Origin: Oscheius tipulae
Taxonomy: Eukaryota; Nematoda; Chromadorea; Rhabditida; Rhabditidae
Direction of reading: 5' to 3'
Assembly: GCA_037178975.1 (NCBI GenBank)
Contig: JASJZH010000003.1
Span: 4,216,001-4,280,000, forward strand
DNA: 64,000 nucleotides
Positions 10,773 to 22,016 of this stretch are shown here, piece after piece. The translations under genes were made by a program, and so were the position numbers. Each line of letters begins with the position of its first letter. Position 1 is the first letter of the stretch. The notes beneath the pieces are model-generated. The model made no database searches. It was not told the DNA's origin and saw only the letters and a list, made by a program, of their open reading frames with translations.

Positions 10773-12862
10773 GTCTCTCTATACGGGTGAGCAGAAACAA
10801 AATCAGTCACCAGGACCGGACACCACGGAGAATCATTGTGATAAGAGCGTGAGGCAGAGAGAGAGAGAGAAAGTGACTGTATTGGTATTTTTCTGACTGT
10901 TACCAGCTAACTCTTTGGCAAAAGAGCTTGACTAGGAATGTATTCTACCAACTAATATCTTCTCTTTGTTCACAATTCAGCTTGCCAGTTTTCCCCAAAA
11001 AAATAATGTTGTACAGAACTGTGATGTGCAAGTTCTGCTTCTCTGATGTACTTTCTTGACCGTCTAAAAAGAAAAATGACGACTAGACCTTGGAAGAGAG
11101 CGCGCCGACTGCTGACGACGAGAGTAGGGGGTCATTTCGGTACAGTAGAGGTCACCTCGCACACGTTGCAAATCGACAGTCCTTCGTGCAGTCTGTTTTT
11201 CTCAAAATCGTACTCTTCTCGTTTTTATCAATTACACAAACACTCCCTACGAGTCTTCCTTATAAATGACTTATTTTTGGCATTAAATGAGAGAGCAACC
11301 ACCGCCAATGCTGACTCCTCTTCCTTGCAGTTAGTAGGGCAAAAAGAGAGCTAATGCCAGGAAGCAATTCTCCCGTATCATCATTACCATAGTTAGACAT
11401 CCGTTCTAGTCCTATTCTTTCTGACTTTGAAACAACTGACACGAACTCTGACACAGTAAACGTCTAATTGGTGGATGTTTTGCCCCAAGAGACGACCTTG
11501 CTCCCAGCATGAGGTCGTTCCCACGGTCAGAGATAGGCACCCAGAGTGGTCGATCGATCCGCACTGATCTTTGGACATTTCCCTGTTTTTGACCTATTTG
11601 CATCCAATACCTCTTCTCCTAAAAATAAGCAGATTGTCCTCCAAAGTATAAACAGAGAATACCTGTCTCCCCAGCTCGACCAAATTCGTTTATCCTCTGC
11701 CCGAGATTTTCTGGATTTTTGGTCACAGAGATGCTCTCCCAGGCTCGCATCGAATTTTAAGGCAGGCTGTTCCTTTTGCTTCGCTGCGTTCCTCCTTCTC
11801 GACTTTCTTTTGTCTCTTCTACAAATGTTTCGATTCACAATGCCACGACTTTTGCCACTTTCCTAGGCGCGAGCAAACAGGCTGACACATCATCAGTCCG
11901 CGTATCGGTCTGTCCGTCCTTTTCCTTCTCATGAAGGGAAGTCCCCTCTGAACAAAAGGTCAACATCCATTTTGCTTGTGGCCGCGACTCGGAGGTGTAA
12001 AGTATGGTGACATGTTCTCTTTCCGGCCCGACTAAATGTCATCCTCCTGCAACTGAACTCTCTTTGGTCCAAAGAGAAGAACCGCGTAGCCAACAAATAG
12101 ATAGAGACGTGTTTCCTCATGAGAGTGTCTCAAAAAGACCTTTGGGAATTGACCATAGAATCCCCTCTGCCCGTAAACAAGTCGACACCCTCGCCCGTTT
12201 TAATGTAGCTCCTCTCGGTTCCGCTCGCCCCTTTTATATCTCGTGGGTGTTTTACTCATAGAGTTCAGAGAACCTCCTGAAAACTGATACCAGACGTGCT
12301 CAATCTGCTCTGGAAAGCATAGACTCAACAATTTTCTCCGTTCTCTGTGCCAAAAATAAATGAAAAAAATCGTACGTTATATAGTCTCATTTTGTTCCTT
12401 ATCACCAGTTCTCCGGCGCATTCGCTCTTTCTTCCGCGACCGATTGTTCTTTCAACCCCTTTTTATTCTGCAAAAGCACATTGCTTTTACAGGGAATACT
12501 ACTGGTTTTGAGAGTTGTTTACCACCGGATATAGGCAATATTCAATGAAGAGACAACACTCTTTTTTCTCCTTTTCCCGGTCTGTTCTCCAAGCAGCTGA
12601 CTACCTCGTCTAATTGAATTGAATCAATTCCCATCCAAACTCTTTTACTTTTGTTCGAAATACGTTTATATAAAAGTATTTGGACGAAAAACAATAGGAA
12701 ACCATTGCTTGTTCGCATAATTGTCAGACTGTTTACTTTTCAAGCTGACAAGCTCCTTCCCGTTGCTCTTCCCTTCCTTAGAAGGTCATCATGTTATCTC
12801 TCCTTCTATTACCAATCAAAGGTTCCAGTAATCGACCTAGTAGCAGAGACTCTCTCCCAGTC
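10773..12862. other. 2-kb intergenic region
   Basis: Divergent upstream region of F-box-like copy B and the citrate carrier. It has a short GA repeat (10856-10871) and pyrimidine-rich tracts. Open frames of 60-106 codons occur on both strands but none has splice context or recognisable content. It presumably holds promoters of both flanking genes. Confidence 0.4.
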
Positions 12863-14049
12863 ATGTCGGAAATCAAGCCCGTCAATCCAGGATCTCTTTC
12901 GTTGTGGAAACGCTACGGACCATCGGAGAATACTGTTCGAGGGATCGTGATAGGTGGTATAACTGGTGGAATTGAGGTTTGACTCTTTTTTTAATGGGAA
13001 GCACTTGTGAATATTCAGATTTGCATAACTTTCCCCACGGAATACGTCAAGACGCAGCTGCAGCTGGACGAGAGATCGGCTACGCCCAAATTCAAGGTGA
13101 GAATTTGGTTTCTTTTGGCAGGTCCGATAAGATTGTGTGCCAGGGAGAACGCGTGACGAGTGGCCTGACTCAAATTTGTCTTCTAGGGACCAATCGACTG
13201 TGTGAAACAGACTGTTCGAAGCCATGGAGTCTTGGGTCTCTACCGTGGTCTCTCCGTCCTCCTCTACGGCTCCATCCCGAAATCCTCCTTCCGATTCGGA
13301 ACATTTGAGTATCTGAAGAGCAAAGCCTGCGACGAGAGGGGAAATCTGACACCAGGAATGAGGTTCATGTGCGGTTTTGGAGCTGGTATCTCTGAGGCCA
13401 TCTTCGCCGTCACACCTATGGAAACTGTCAAAGTGAAGTTCATCCATGATCAGTCACTTCCGAAGCCACAGTACAAAGGATTCACTCACGGTGTCGGCTG
13501 TATAGTCAAGCAGGAAGGAATTGGCGGCATCTATAAGGGTCTCACAGCGACCATGGCGAAACAGGGATCCAATCAAGCCATTCGTTTCTTCGTTATGGAA
13601 ACACTCAAGGTATATATCGATATGTTGAAATTAGTCCAACTAAATTTAGGACTGGTATCGTGACGGAGATAACACGAAAACAATTTCGAAGCCTATCGTC
13701 GGTCTGATGGGAGCGGTAGCTGGAGCGGCCTCGGTCTACGGAAACACTCCTATCGATGGTAGTCTTTCTTTTTTTGCACTTTAAAATAAGAAGCTTAGTG
13801 GTCAAAACAAGAATGCAGGGACTCGAAGCGAAAAAGTACAAAAACACGATCGACTGTGCCGTCCAGATCTGGAAGAAGGAAGGATTCTTTGCGTGAGTCT
13901 TCAGTTCTTTCTTTTTGATTCGAATCTTCAGTTTCTACAAGGGAACAGTGCCAAGATTATCCAGAGTTTGCCTCGATGTCGGTATCACGTTCATGATATA
14001 CGATTCGATCATGGAGTTCCTGAACACGTACTGGAAAAAGCCGCAATAA
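12863..14049 (+). CDS. Mitochondrial tricarboxylate (citrate) carrier, SLC25A1 type
   Basis: Mitochondrial carrier family protein of the inner membrane that exchanges citrate for malate, supplying cytosolic acetyl-CoA. Exons run [31 protein letters not shown] / [16 protein letters not shown], then [20 protein letters not shown]. They continue through a second repeat ([20 protein letters not shown]) and a third ([18 protein letters not shown]), ending [20 protein letters not shown]...YWKKPQ. The three carrier signatures (here [14 protein letters not shown] and PIDVVKT-like) are present. The start at 12863 was chosen because it aligns with family N-termini; an in-frame ATG 72 bp upstream (12791) would add a hydrophobic leader. 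Introns are 38-90 bp. AATAAA overlaps the stop region. Confidence 0.93.
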
Positions 14050-14235
14050 ACTTCCAACATTCCCTCCCCCTTTTTCTGTTGTAAATAGCCCGGATTGCCC
14101 AAAAGAATATTCACTTTAAACGCAGGTTGTGCTGTCCGTGCGAGTCAGATTTCTAGGTTCTGTGATTGTTTTCTACTCGATATAACAAGAAAATAGATAT
14201 TTATTACGAAAGGTTAATAAACCTACTGGCGAGAC

Positions 14236-14945
14236 TCAATTCTTCCTTTTTATCGAGTGACAGAAGCTCGAATGTCTTCTTTTCTTCCAATTCAGAACAG
14301 CTTGAATCGATCTTCTAGATAAGAATGTATGGATCGCATTCAAGTATTCGCCTCGGTCGAGCTCTTCAAGAATAGGAACCAGGTCGGGAAGTCGATCATA
14401 ACAGTACGGACAGTGAGGACCGAAAGAGGCACAAAAAGAGCAGGAACTACTCTTCTGGAACCGATCACTTAGCATTCCAATCTCTTCTCTCAACTTTCCC
14501 ACTATGTCCTGACAACTAATGTTGATCACTTTCCGAGAGATACTAGAGGTAACACAAAAAACAGCTACTTTCTCCTCGTCCAACTCCAATATGTAGAATC
14601 GAATGTGTATGTCCTGGCCCCTCTTACTCCTTGGTCTTGGTCGCTTGTCACCGAAAATCTTGACTACTCCGGGAACATTGAAACAGAGATGCGTGAACAT
14701 TGGACCCAGAGAGGACACCAGATACTCAAGATCTCCACGATCTTCCCTAAATTCCTAAAAGATACACAATGTTAACTGTACAGCGACAGCAGCTCACTCT
14801 TATGTATCAAAAATTTGAATGATATGTGCGGCGTCAACTTCCAGTTGAAAGAATTGTCGTGGATTGCTAGTTTGTTACAACACAACTTCAACGATGGAAG
14901 AGTCTCGGATAAATCGTATGCTCTTTCGTCCACGCAGGGTTTCAT
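14236..14945 (-). pseudogene. F-box-like family, truncated copy D
   Basis: On the minus strand, an ATG at 14945 opens a segment (ETLPSLKLCCNKLAIHDNSF, then HISFKFLIHK) matching the middle of copies A and B (KTLKLSCNRLKL). After an intron ending TATCTTTTAG, a long exon reads LEYLVSSLGPMFTHLCFNV, then VAVFCVTSSISRKVINISCQ and a cysteine-rich tail (CSFCASFGPHCPYC), ending at 14236. The C-terminal block is that of the family. No F-box exons are visible upstream. The only usable donor (GTGAGC after AAGA) leaves the two exons one base out of frame, so the gene is broken or there is a one-base error in the sequence. Confidence 0.5.
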
Positions 14946-15836
14946 CGCTATTTAGTGCTTGGACGGGACTGACTCGAAAGGCAATAGAGAGCCCTAAAAA
15001 TAAGGTGACTGGGCATAATTGAAAATACAACTGGATAGCAAGACAAAAAGAAGTTTTTGATTTGTGGAGAAAATGAATGAGCGATCGAAAGCGAGCTATC
15101 CGAACACCCTCGATGTTGCCGCCACCTTACGAACGAATGGTGCAGTGGCAAGTGTCCCGCACCAGTCCAAACCAACAAATGAGTTCGATTCCGCGCGATG
15201 AAGGTTACCATCTTTCGGGGCATAAAATTCGTGATGATGCTTCTCTTGCTGAGCGTACCTTTTCCTTTTTTTCGACAATGTTTCTCTATTATCTTCTCCC
15301 CATGAGGCAATATTTTCAGTACAAGACTAGTATGAGTGAAAGAACAAATCGATAGTTCACGTTGGAGTTCTTTTCAGTCATTTATGTCTCTGCTTCCCCA
15401 TTAGTTTTTTTTGGTTCTTTGGCCTCACGGTGGTTTGGGTCCAGCTGGTCGCCCCGGCGTTGTTCGGTCAGCTAACCGTTCGAGGATGTCTGCCCTCTCC
15501 TCCTCCCCCGTACGCTCTCGCCTGTCTGGTGGTGAGACCGACTCATCTAGCCAAATCAATGTTTATTAGAACATGTTCTTTTTAAGCTACCTTTTTCATA
15601 ACATGTTTGTGTGGAAACGTTTTAGAAAATTCATATTTATTCTTATAAATTCGTTCCCTGACTTTTCTTTTTGATTTCCAGCCCCTGTTATTCCTTTGAC
15701 CGAGTCTCCTTCCCACTCATTTTGGAAGGACTCCTCCGTCTGTTTATCAGACACCATCGATTACCGCCAATCCTTTCCTCTTTCTCTTCTTTGACAATTT
15801 TAATTTTTTTAATTCAAAAACTGTTCCAGATAGAAA
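14946..15836. other. Intergenic, upstream of the amino acid transporter gene
   Basis: It contains the tRNA-like element at 15130-15205 and a GC-richer stretch (15420-15540) that could be promoter or 5' UTR of the transporter gene. I see no coding exon. Confidence 0.4.
15130..15205 (+). repeat. tRNA-like element
   Basis: A box TGGTGCAGTGG (15138-15148) and B box GAGTTCGATTCC (15181-15192) are in plus orientation with tRNA-like spacing. I cannot fold a complete cloverleaf, and the acceptor arms do not pair. It is probably a tRNA pseudogene or SINE head. Confidence 0.45.
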
Positions 15837-17633
15837 ATGGCCAATCCAGTTAGGGAAGGCTATCAGGAGTTTAACAACGAGGAGGATGTCCCTTCTACAA
15901 CGGTAATCTTAAAAAAATATTTGTCCATTTACTCTTTTGCAGAACTCAAGTCGGGTAGAAATTGTAGAAGATACTTCTCTTTTCCACGAAAGGAATCCTA
16001 CGAGTAACTCTTTAACTTCCGAACAAGCTTTTATTCACATGGTAAAGGCCATGCTCGGAACGGGTCTTCTCTCTCTACCACTAGCCTTCAAACATTCCGG
16101 TCTTTTCGTGAGTTTTTAGCCTGAAACAATTGCTCAACTCATCAAGAAAGAAATAACGAGAAACTTTCAGCTCGGTCTCATCCTAACTGTGATCATCTGT
16201 CTTATTTGTCTTTATTGTATGAGACAAGTCGTCTACGCTGCTCATTTCGTCTGTAACAGGTACTTTTTTATTTTAAAATATACTGAGCATGATGGTTTCC
16301 AGAAATGGTCGAGACCTGATCGACTACGCTAACATTATGAGAGGAGCCGTGGAGATGGGCCCTCCTTGGATCCGGGAAAAAGGCTACTTTTTCAAGTAAG
16401 TACTCTGAATTGTTTTATTTACTTTGAATGTTCAAACAGGCAAATGGTCAATGTTAACATGTTCATCTCCCAGTTTGGATTTTGCTGTGTCTATTTCGTC
16501 TTCATGGCAGATAATTTGGAAGACTTTTTCTCGAACAACACCTCAATTAAAATGTCTACTGCTACCTGGATGCTCGTCCTCTTGATTCCCATGCTATCTC
16601 TCTGCTCAATTCGAAGGTATCAGTTCTATTTCCTTTTCCAAATCACCGTCCAGGCTTTCTATTCTTGCTCCGTTTGCCATGGGAGCGAATGTGGTTTATC
16701 TTCTGGCCGTTACCATAGTTCTATTCTTCTTCATTTCCGGTACTTTTCCATTATTCTTTGCTAAATGTGGTCCCAGATCTAAGACCGGTAAGCTCCCTAC
16801 CCTGGTTTGGTCGACTATCGGATTTGCCATTGTTTTTCGGAACCGTAATGTTTGCTTTCGAGGGAGTCGCTATAGTAAGACTCTCAATGTTCAGTTACAG
16901 TCACAACCTCAGATTATGCCGCTCGAAAACCGAATGCAGTCCCCACATGCTTTTATCGCATGGAACGGAGTCCTCAACTCAAGTTGTCTTGTAGTTTTGG
17001 CTATCTTTTCGGTTACTGGATTCTATGGGTATGCGTCAATCAACTATCGGTTCTTCATTCTCTCAAATCCAGATATCTTTCGCTCGGTGACACTGTGAGA
17101 GATACCGCGACTCTCAATCTACCTATGACTCCCTTCTACCAAACCATTAAGCTCATGTTCGTCGCCTGTATTATGATATCTTACCCTCTCCAATTCTACG
17201 TTCCAATGGAACGAGTCGAGAAGTGGGTGACGAGGAAGATTCCGGCCGAGAAGCAAGCACGATTCATCTATGCCGCGAGATTCGGAGGGGTTCTGGCCAC
17301 TTGTGAGTGATATTTTCTTTCTACAAAAACTTTTTACAAAGCAAAAATTTCAGGCGCCGTTGCTGAACTGATTCCTCATCTGGCCCTGTTCATTTCTCTC
17401 ATTGGCGCCTTCTCTGGAGCATCGATGGCTCTTCTTTTCCCTCCGTGCATCGAACTTTTGGTTCGTTTTATTTAATCCTAAACATGAGAGAATTCCAGAC
17501 GACGTATGCCAAAGGGCAACTGACCCCGATGACCTGGATCAAGAATCTTGGTTTGCTCGCTTTCGCTCTTCTTGGTTTCACTACTGGTACTTACGCTGCC
17601 CTCTCGGAGATTATCAAGACTTTCGCCCACTGA
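15837..17633 (+). CDS. Proton-coupled amino acid transporter (SLC36 / Aa_trans)
   Basis: Multi-pass membrane transporter of the amino acid/auxin permease superfamily, probably lysosomal or plasma membrane. The N-terminus is cytosolic (MANPVREGYQEFNNEEDVPS). TM1 has the family motif AFIHMVKAMLGTGLLSLPLA. Later segments include LGLILTVIICLICLYCMRQ, FISQFGFCCVYFVFMADNLE, FGTVMFAFEGVAI with the substrate-site glycine/phenylalanine cluster, PLENRMQSPHAF, LPMTPFYQTIKLMF, and the final helix NLGLLAFALLGFTTGTYAAL. About eleven exons are joined by introns of 35-60 bp. SLC36-type length is about 460 residues. The vWA-ZP gene starts 176 bp downstream on the same strand. Confidence 0.9.
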
Positions 17634-17808
17634 TCCATCCGTTTCTTTGTCTGTACAAAACGCCGAAAAACCCTGGGTCAATCCGTGTGATATTTATGCT
17701 ATACTGAATAAACTAGTCTTTGTCTCGTCGGGCATCATCTCGACTGCTTCCTTACGACTATGGCGTGAATAATCCGGTCTCTAACCTGGTCATAACGGCT
17801 ATTGCGCC

Positions 17809-20334
17809 ATGCCGAGACTGCCATGTCTATTACTGCTAGCCATTCCGAGTTATTTCACTCTTGCTGAGAATTCCTTTTTCAAATGTGAGTATCTGTGAGT
17901 GGAGTTGAATTCTTCCAGTATGTCATCCTATACTCTTGCCAATGGATGTACTCTTCCTACTCGATGGCTCAGGCTCGGTCTCAGGGAACACGTTCGATAT
18001 GCAGATTTCGATACTTCGGAAAGTAACAGAACTGATGCATCTGGAAGAACAAAAAGTACCTACTTAGTTCCAATTTGTGAAGGAGAAGATTTCAGTCAAG
18101 ACTGGCGGTGATGCAGTATGCCGGCTATACACGACTAGAGATCCCTTTCAGTCAGAATAAGACGAAAGAGGAGATCTCGAGCGCTCTTCAGAAAATACAC
18201 TACATGTCTGGATCAACGAAGACTGGAAAAGCACTGAGAAAGGCCAGAGACATTATGAGGGAGGAAAGGAGGAAACTGGGAAGCAGAAATGTGAAGCAAG
18301 TGGCTATCGTGGTTTCTGACGGACATTCTCACGACTTTCCGATGGACCAGGCTTCAAAATTGCGAGCGGATGGTCAGTCTAATGTACTTGTGGTAAACAG
18401 GAAATTCAGGAGTCTCTTTGGTGGTTCTCGGCATCGGTCATCACATAAACCGCGATGAACTGCTACAAATAACCGGATCCGAAGAATATGCCTTCCAAAA
18501 TCTGCACAAAGAAGAAGAGCTCAAAAACTTTGTAAAATCCTTCGCTAACATTTCACAAGAAATTCAATGTGATCTTATCCGAAGTGAGTTCAGAGACGAG
18601 GGTAGTCAATTGGTTCTTTCAGAACCAAGGGGAGCCTCTGTCGTTTGTAATGACGACGGGTTCACTGTCACTGTGTCGACTTCGGAACCTCTAAAGGTAT
18701 TCTTTACAAGGAAAGTTCCAAAATGTAAAACAAACAATTTTATGGCGCCCTCTACGTTGCTGATCATCTGACAGACACCAACTGTTTCTCACGCTCTAGT
18801 CAGAAGATTGAAGGTTGGATGAAATCGATTATCTAAGAGTTTCACAGAGTCCAACGCGATCCACTACGATACGACACTCATCGTGAAATATAGTGAATGT
18901 GGAGTCAAAGAAACAATTACAGTGAGGGTCACCTTTATAAAAATGGTCAAGACTTCAGGAAAACTCTCAAATGTTTGGTGCCACAGTAATCATTCAGTTC
19001 CATGCTGTTTTGGCAACAGAAAGAGATGAAACCTATTCGATAAGCTGCTATCGAGACGAGAACCATCCAACATTTAAGGTGCTGGATGAAAAGTGAGATA
19101 TCTAGTGCAAATTTTCAAAGGGTTCAGTACTGTTCTTCCTCCTCCGCCATGTCGATATACAGTCAAACCATTCGGCAGTTGCAGCAGTGTCCTCCTCAAT
19201 GATATTCTCGTTCATACCTGGAAATGTGACTACGGTAGGTATTGAGCAGGACGGTGCAGATAGTATACTCGTTTAGAAGACGTTGCCATGACTGTCCATT
19301 CCTGCGAGATGGTTGAGCCTGTAACACGACAAATTTACAAACTGATGGACTCGCAGGGGTAACTTTTATTAAAGCTTTTCAACTGTTTGCTCAGATGCTC
19401 ACTTTCTCCCTACTTCTTTCCAGTCAGTCAGATAACCGGACTTCAAGCAACCGGACAGAGTTCGGCCCTTCGTTTCGGAACATCTCCACTGGTTTTCTTC
19501 CGGTGTACTCTCCGTCTCTGCAAGGGACAGGACTGTCAAAAAATGAGTTATTTTCAGAGAAACGAGATGCACTTATGATTTGGTGATTTATCATTCCTCT
19601 ATTTTAGGCTTCGACTTGTCGCAAGAAGCGTGAGATACTGAAGGAAAACCCTATGGTACTATCTTTCTACTGAATCCTGAATAAGTAGACATTTAGGCAA
19701 GTGAGCCGGAATACGAATACAACGAGGAGTTTCCGTCCGTTGAAAGCAGAAAGGAAGGAACAGAAGCTACACTGCCTCCCATTCCTTCAACCACGTTCGG
19801 CAGAGCAATCGTCAAACCGCTAGCAATTCCGTGAGAACCACGACTTTTGACGAACATTTCCTGTTTCAGAGCTACGGTTTTCCCCGGAGTCGATGTTCTT
19901 GTTAATACGAAACGTTTGTCTATAGTCGAAGGACAGAAAGAGGTGAAGGAACAGGTTTCTGAAGAAATCATTTTGGTAGGTACACGACGGATCAGTCAAA
20001 ACCCCAGTACATCGTATCTCTCAAGAAGGAACGGAGTCTCCAGAACTGATCGTCTTCGGAAAGGGTGGGGAACTTGAGCGGTAGGCTGTCTTTTGGCAGC
20101 TGATCTAATGCTTTCAGAGTTTCTCTAAAGCCTCTTCCGACACCAAGTATTCTGACAACCATTGCAGATGTGTTTCCCACTCTCATCAGCGAAGAGGCAG
20201 TCACAGTGACTACCACAACTGCTACTATTTTAGCCTCTGAACCGTCGTGGGAAGTCGATATTGTGGTTGATTCAGATCCGATTCTCGTTCGGCTGAAACA
20301 CGAGACTTTCACAACTACTTGTAATAAGCTTTGA
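17809..20334 (+). CDS. vWA plus ZP domain protein, cuticlin-like
   Basis: A signal peptide (MPRLPCLLLLAIPSYFTLAE) precedes a von Willebrand A domain with the MIDAS-type start DVLFLLDGSGSVSGNTFDM, later QVAIVVSDGHSHDFP and VLGIGHHINRDELLQITGS. A zona pellucida domain follows: ASVVCNDDGFTVTVSTSE, IHYDTTLIVKYSECGVKETI, PPPCRYTVKPFGSC, FFRCTLRLCKGQDCQK. Next comes a furin-type site (TCRKKRE) and a Ser/Thr-rich tail. Such proteins polymerise in nematode cuticle or apical matrix. Two junctions do not join normally: near 18697-18743 no AG acceptor precedes GALYVADH, and near 19550-19607 the frame shifts by one base. The gene may be damaged, or the sequence may carry errors there. The last exon start (PLPTPSILTT) is inferred. 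Confidence 0.7.
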
Positions 20335-20639
20335 TCAATGAATTCGGGGTTATAATCCTCGCAACAACGGTGTTCAGTTGTCAATAGAGCTGAAGCCCTG
20401 AGCTCTTTGTTTATATCACTTAGCTCCTTTTATTCTTTGATAGAAACCGTACGGTACTAACTACAGGTCTATAGCATTAATCTTGTAACAGTTCCGATAC
20501 CAAAAAATGGTCAAATAGCATGCGAGTCGCTTCATCTGCAACTTTTCTTTTAAGAATTTTTTGGAGGCTGGCCATAGATACAAGTAGAATTAGCTAGAGA
20601 GTTCTGGACGAAAGTATACACTGACACTCAAACATCTAG
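20335..20639. other. Short unexplained stretch
   Basis: Holds a possible exon (VPIPKNGQIACESLHLQLFF, about 20492-20552, after a TAACAG acceptor), but its connection to the exon at 20640 is not in frame by any splice I can find. Confidence 0.25.
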
Positions 20640-20798
20640 GTTGAAAACGGCCTGCTTCACCACCCGCAGTGCATACTGACGCTGAGCGGAGTGACCAACT
20701 ACGGCGACATCCTGACCAACGGCGAAAGCTGGCTGACTCTATATGGAGGAAAAACGTTTGTGCATCGCTGGTTCCATGCCAGCGATACACAAAGATGA
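20640..20798 (+). CDS. Orphan terminal exon of an unknown protein
   Basis: After a CATCTAG acceptor the frame reads VENGLLHHPQCILTLSGVTN, then DILTNGESWLTLYGGKTFVH and RWFHASDTQR before TGA. The composition looks coding and the exon is bounded by a splice signal, but upstream exons are not resolved. It could belong to an undetected gene between the vWA-ZP gene and 20.6 kb. I do not recognise a family. Confidence 0.3.
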   Translation, partial: VENGLLHHPQCILTLSGVTNYGDILTNGESWLTLYGGKTFVHRWFHASDTQR

Positions 20799-21199
20799 TA
20801 ATCAGTGAGTCAATAGAGAGTTATTGGTACCTCTTTGTCTATATTTAGGGGTTTGGGGTGAGGGGGTGAGGGTAGAATGGAACTAGTAATGCAATCTCTC
20901 CGCAAATGTTCTTCTGTTTGAATAAATACGCGGGAACTTTCAGTTCTACTGCTTCTCACTTCTGTTTCGTATACGTCTTTTCTCTCTTTTTACCGTTGGT
21001 TGCTTCTTATACACTCGTAAATGGCTACCGAACAATATTTACGTTCAACCTCAACTGGTCCTAGTATCACAGCAATTTTCGGACACGGCTGTGCACGGTT
21101 CATCCAACTACGCCCAGTTTCTTTTATGCGATTTTCTTACTTTCTTCTCAACATCTTTCGCATTTACATAAATTAGATTACAACCATTTCAGCGCTGCA
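20799..21199. other. Intergenic, upstream of a small membrane protein gene
   Basis: Includes a G-rich patch (20846-20870). Ends in CATTTCAG just before the next start codon. No gene seen. Confidence 0.4.
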
Positions 21200-21604
21200 A
21201 TGGTCAATGGATTGATCGGATGTTGGCCACCGAAATTCTGGTACAATTGGTGTAAGTTATCCCCTTGTATATTAGTAAATGCTGTTTCAGTGCTATTCCT
21301 TTCCGGAGTCTTCCTGTTCGTTCTCGGAACAGGTTTTCTTGTTTTCTTTTGCAAAAGGATGTTCTTGAATAATTATCCGAAATATGCAGAGCGAATGGGT
21401 AAAGCCAATGTCTTCGCGTACGATCTGAACGATAATTTAGATACTGTCTACCACAAGAAAAGTACTGCACGTCGGATGGATCTTACAGTCGGCCAGCAAT
21501 TGCTCGGACACGATCGAACCCACAGCGCACAGTTGTCATCAACTCCCTTAGAAGACAGAGAACAAGTCCGTTTCCACTTCGAGACTCCAGCCATCCTCGT
21601 CTAG
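21200..21604 (+). CDS. Small single-pass membrane protein, unknown
   Basis: The ATG at 21200 lies 7 bases after a TTTCAG acceptor, typical of a trans-spliced start. After MVNGLIGCWPPKFWYNW a 39-bp intron is removed. The second exon reads LLFLSGVFLFVLGTGFLVFF (one membrane span), then CKRMFLNNYPKYAERMGKAN and a hydrophilic tail ending HFETPAILV, about 120 residues. The tail with basic residues after the helix is probably cytosolic. The C-terminal hydrophobic residues (AILV) resemble a PDZ-ligand end, but this is weak. I recognise no family. Confidence 0.6.
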   Translation: MVNGLIGCWPPKFWYNWCKLSPCILVNAVSVLFLSGVFLFVLGTGFLVFFCKRMFLNNYPKYAERMGKANVFAYDLNDNLDTVYHKKSTARRMDLTVGQQLLGHDRTHSAQLSSTPLEDREQVRFHFETPAILV

Positions 21605-22016
21605 CCTCTTTACGTTATTGTACTCTTATCGTCTTTACCTCTATTACCGACCATATCAATTGTATTACGGCTCATCTGTCATATCTTTCATCCTTTCCCT
21701 CAGCTTTTTTTAATGCAAACTGGACGTCTCCAGCTCGCATAAACAGTACTAAATATTGGACTCTTCTACATGACAAAATGGAAAGATTTATGTGAAAAAA
21801 TGTGCCACCGAGATTGGTTGGAGAGGATAAAACGATATTATGAATTTCACCAAGTTGTACAATATGGAAACTAGTAAGTGAGGAAGGGAAAAAGAATCAT
21901 TCGAGCAATAAAGATGGAGCGAGCTACAATCAGGTTGATTTGGAAAGCGTTTGATGGAGAAAAGGCTTGACTGGGAAGGCGCATGTACAGAAATAGGGCG
22001 TTAAAGAAACGGGACT
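21605..22016. other. Intergenic between convergent genes
   Basis: 3' flanks of the small membrane protein gene (plus) and Rab35 (minus). Nothing else seen. Confidence 0.45.

Noticed and set aside
11412-12261. Several 60-106-codon frames in the 10.8-12.9 kb region
   Set aside because: Overlapping on both strands, no splice structure, and no conserved-looking segments.
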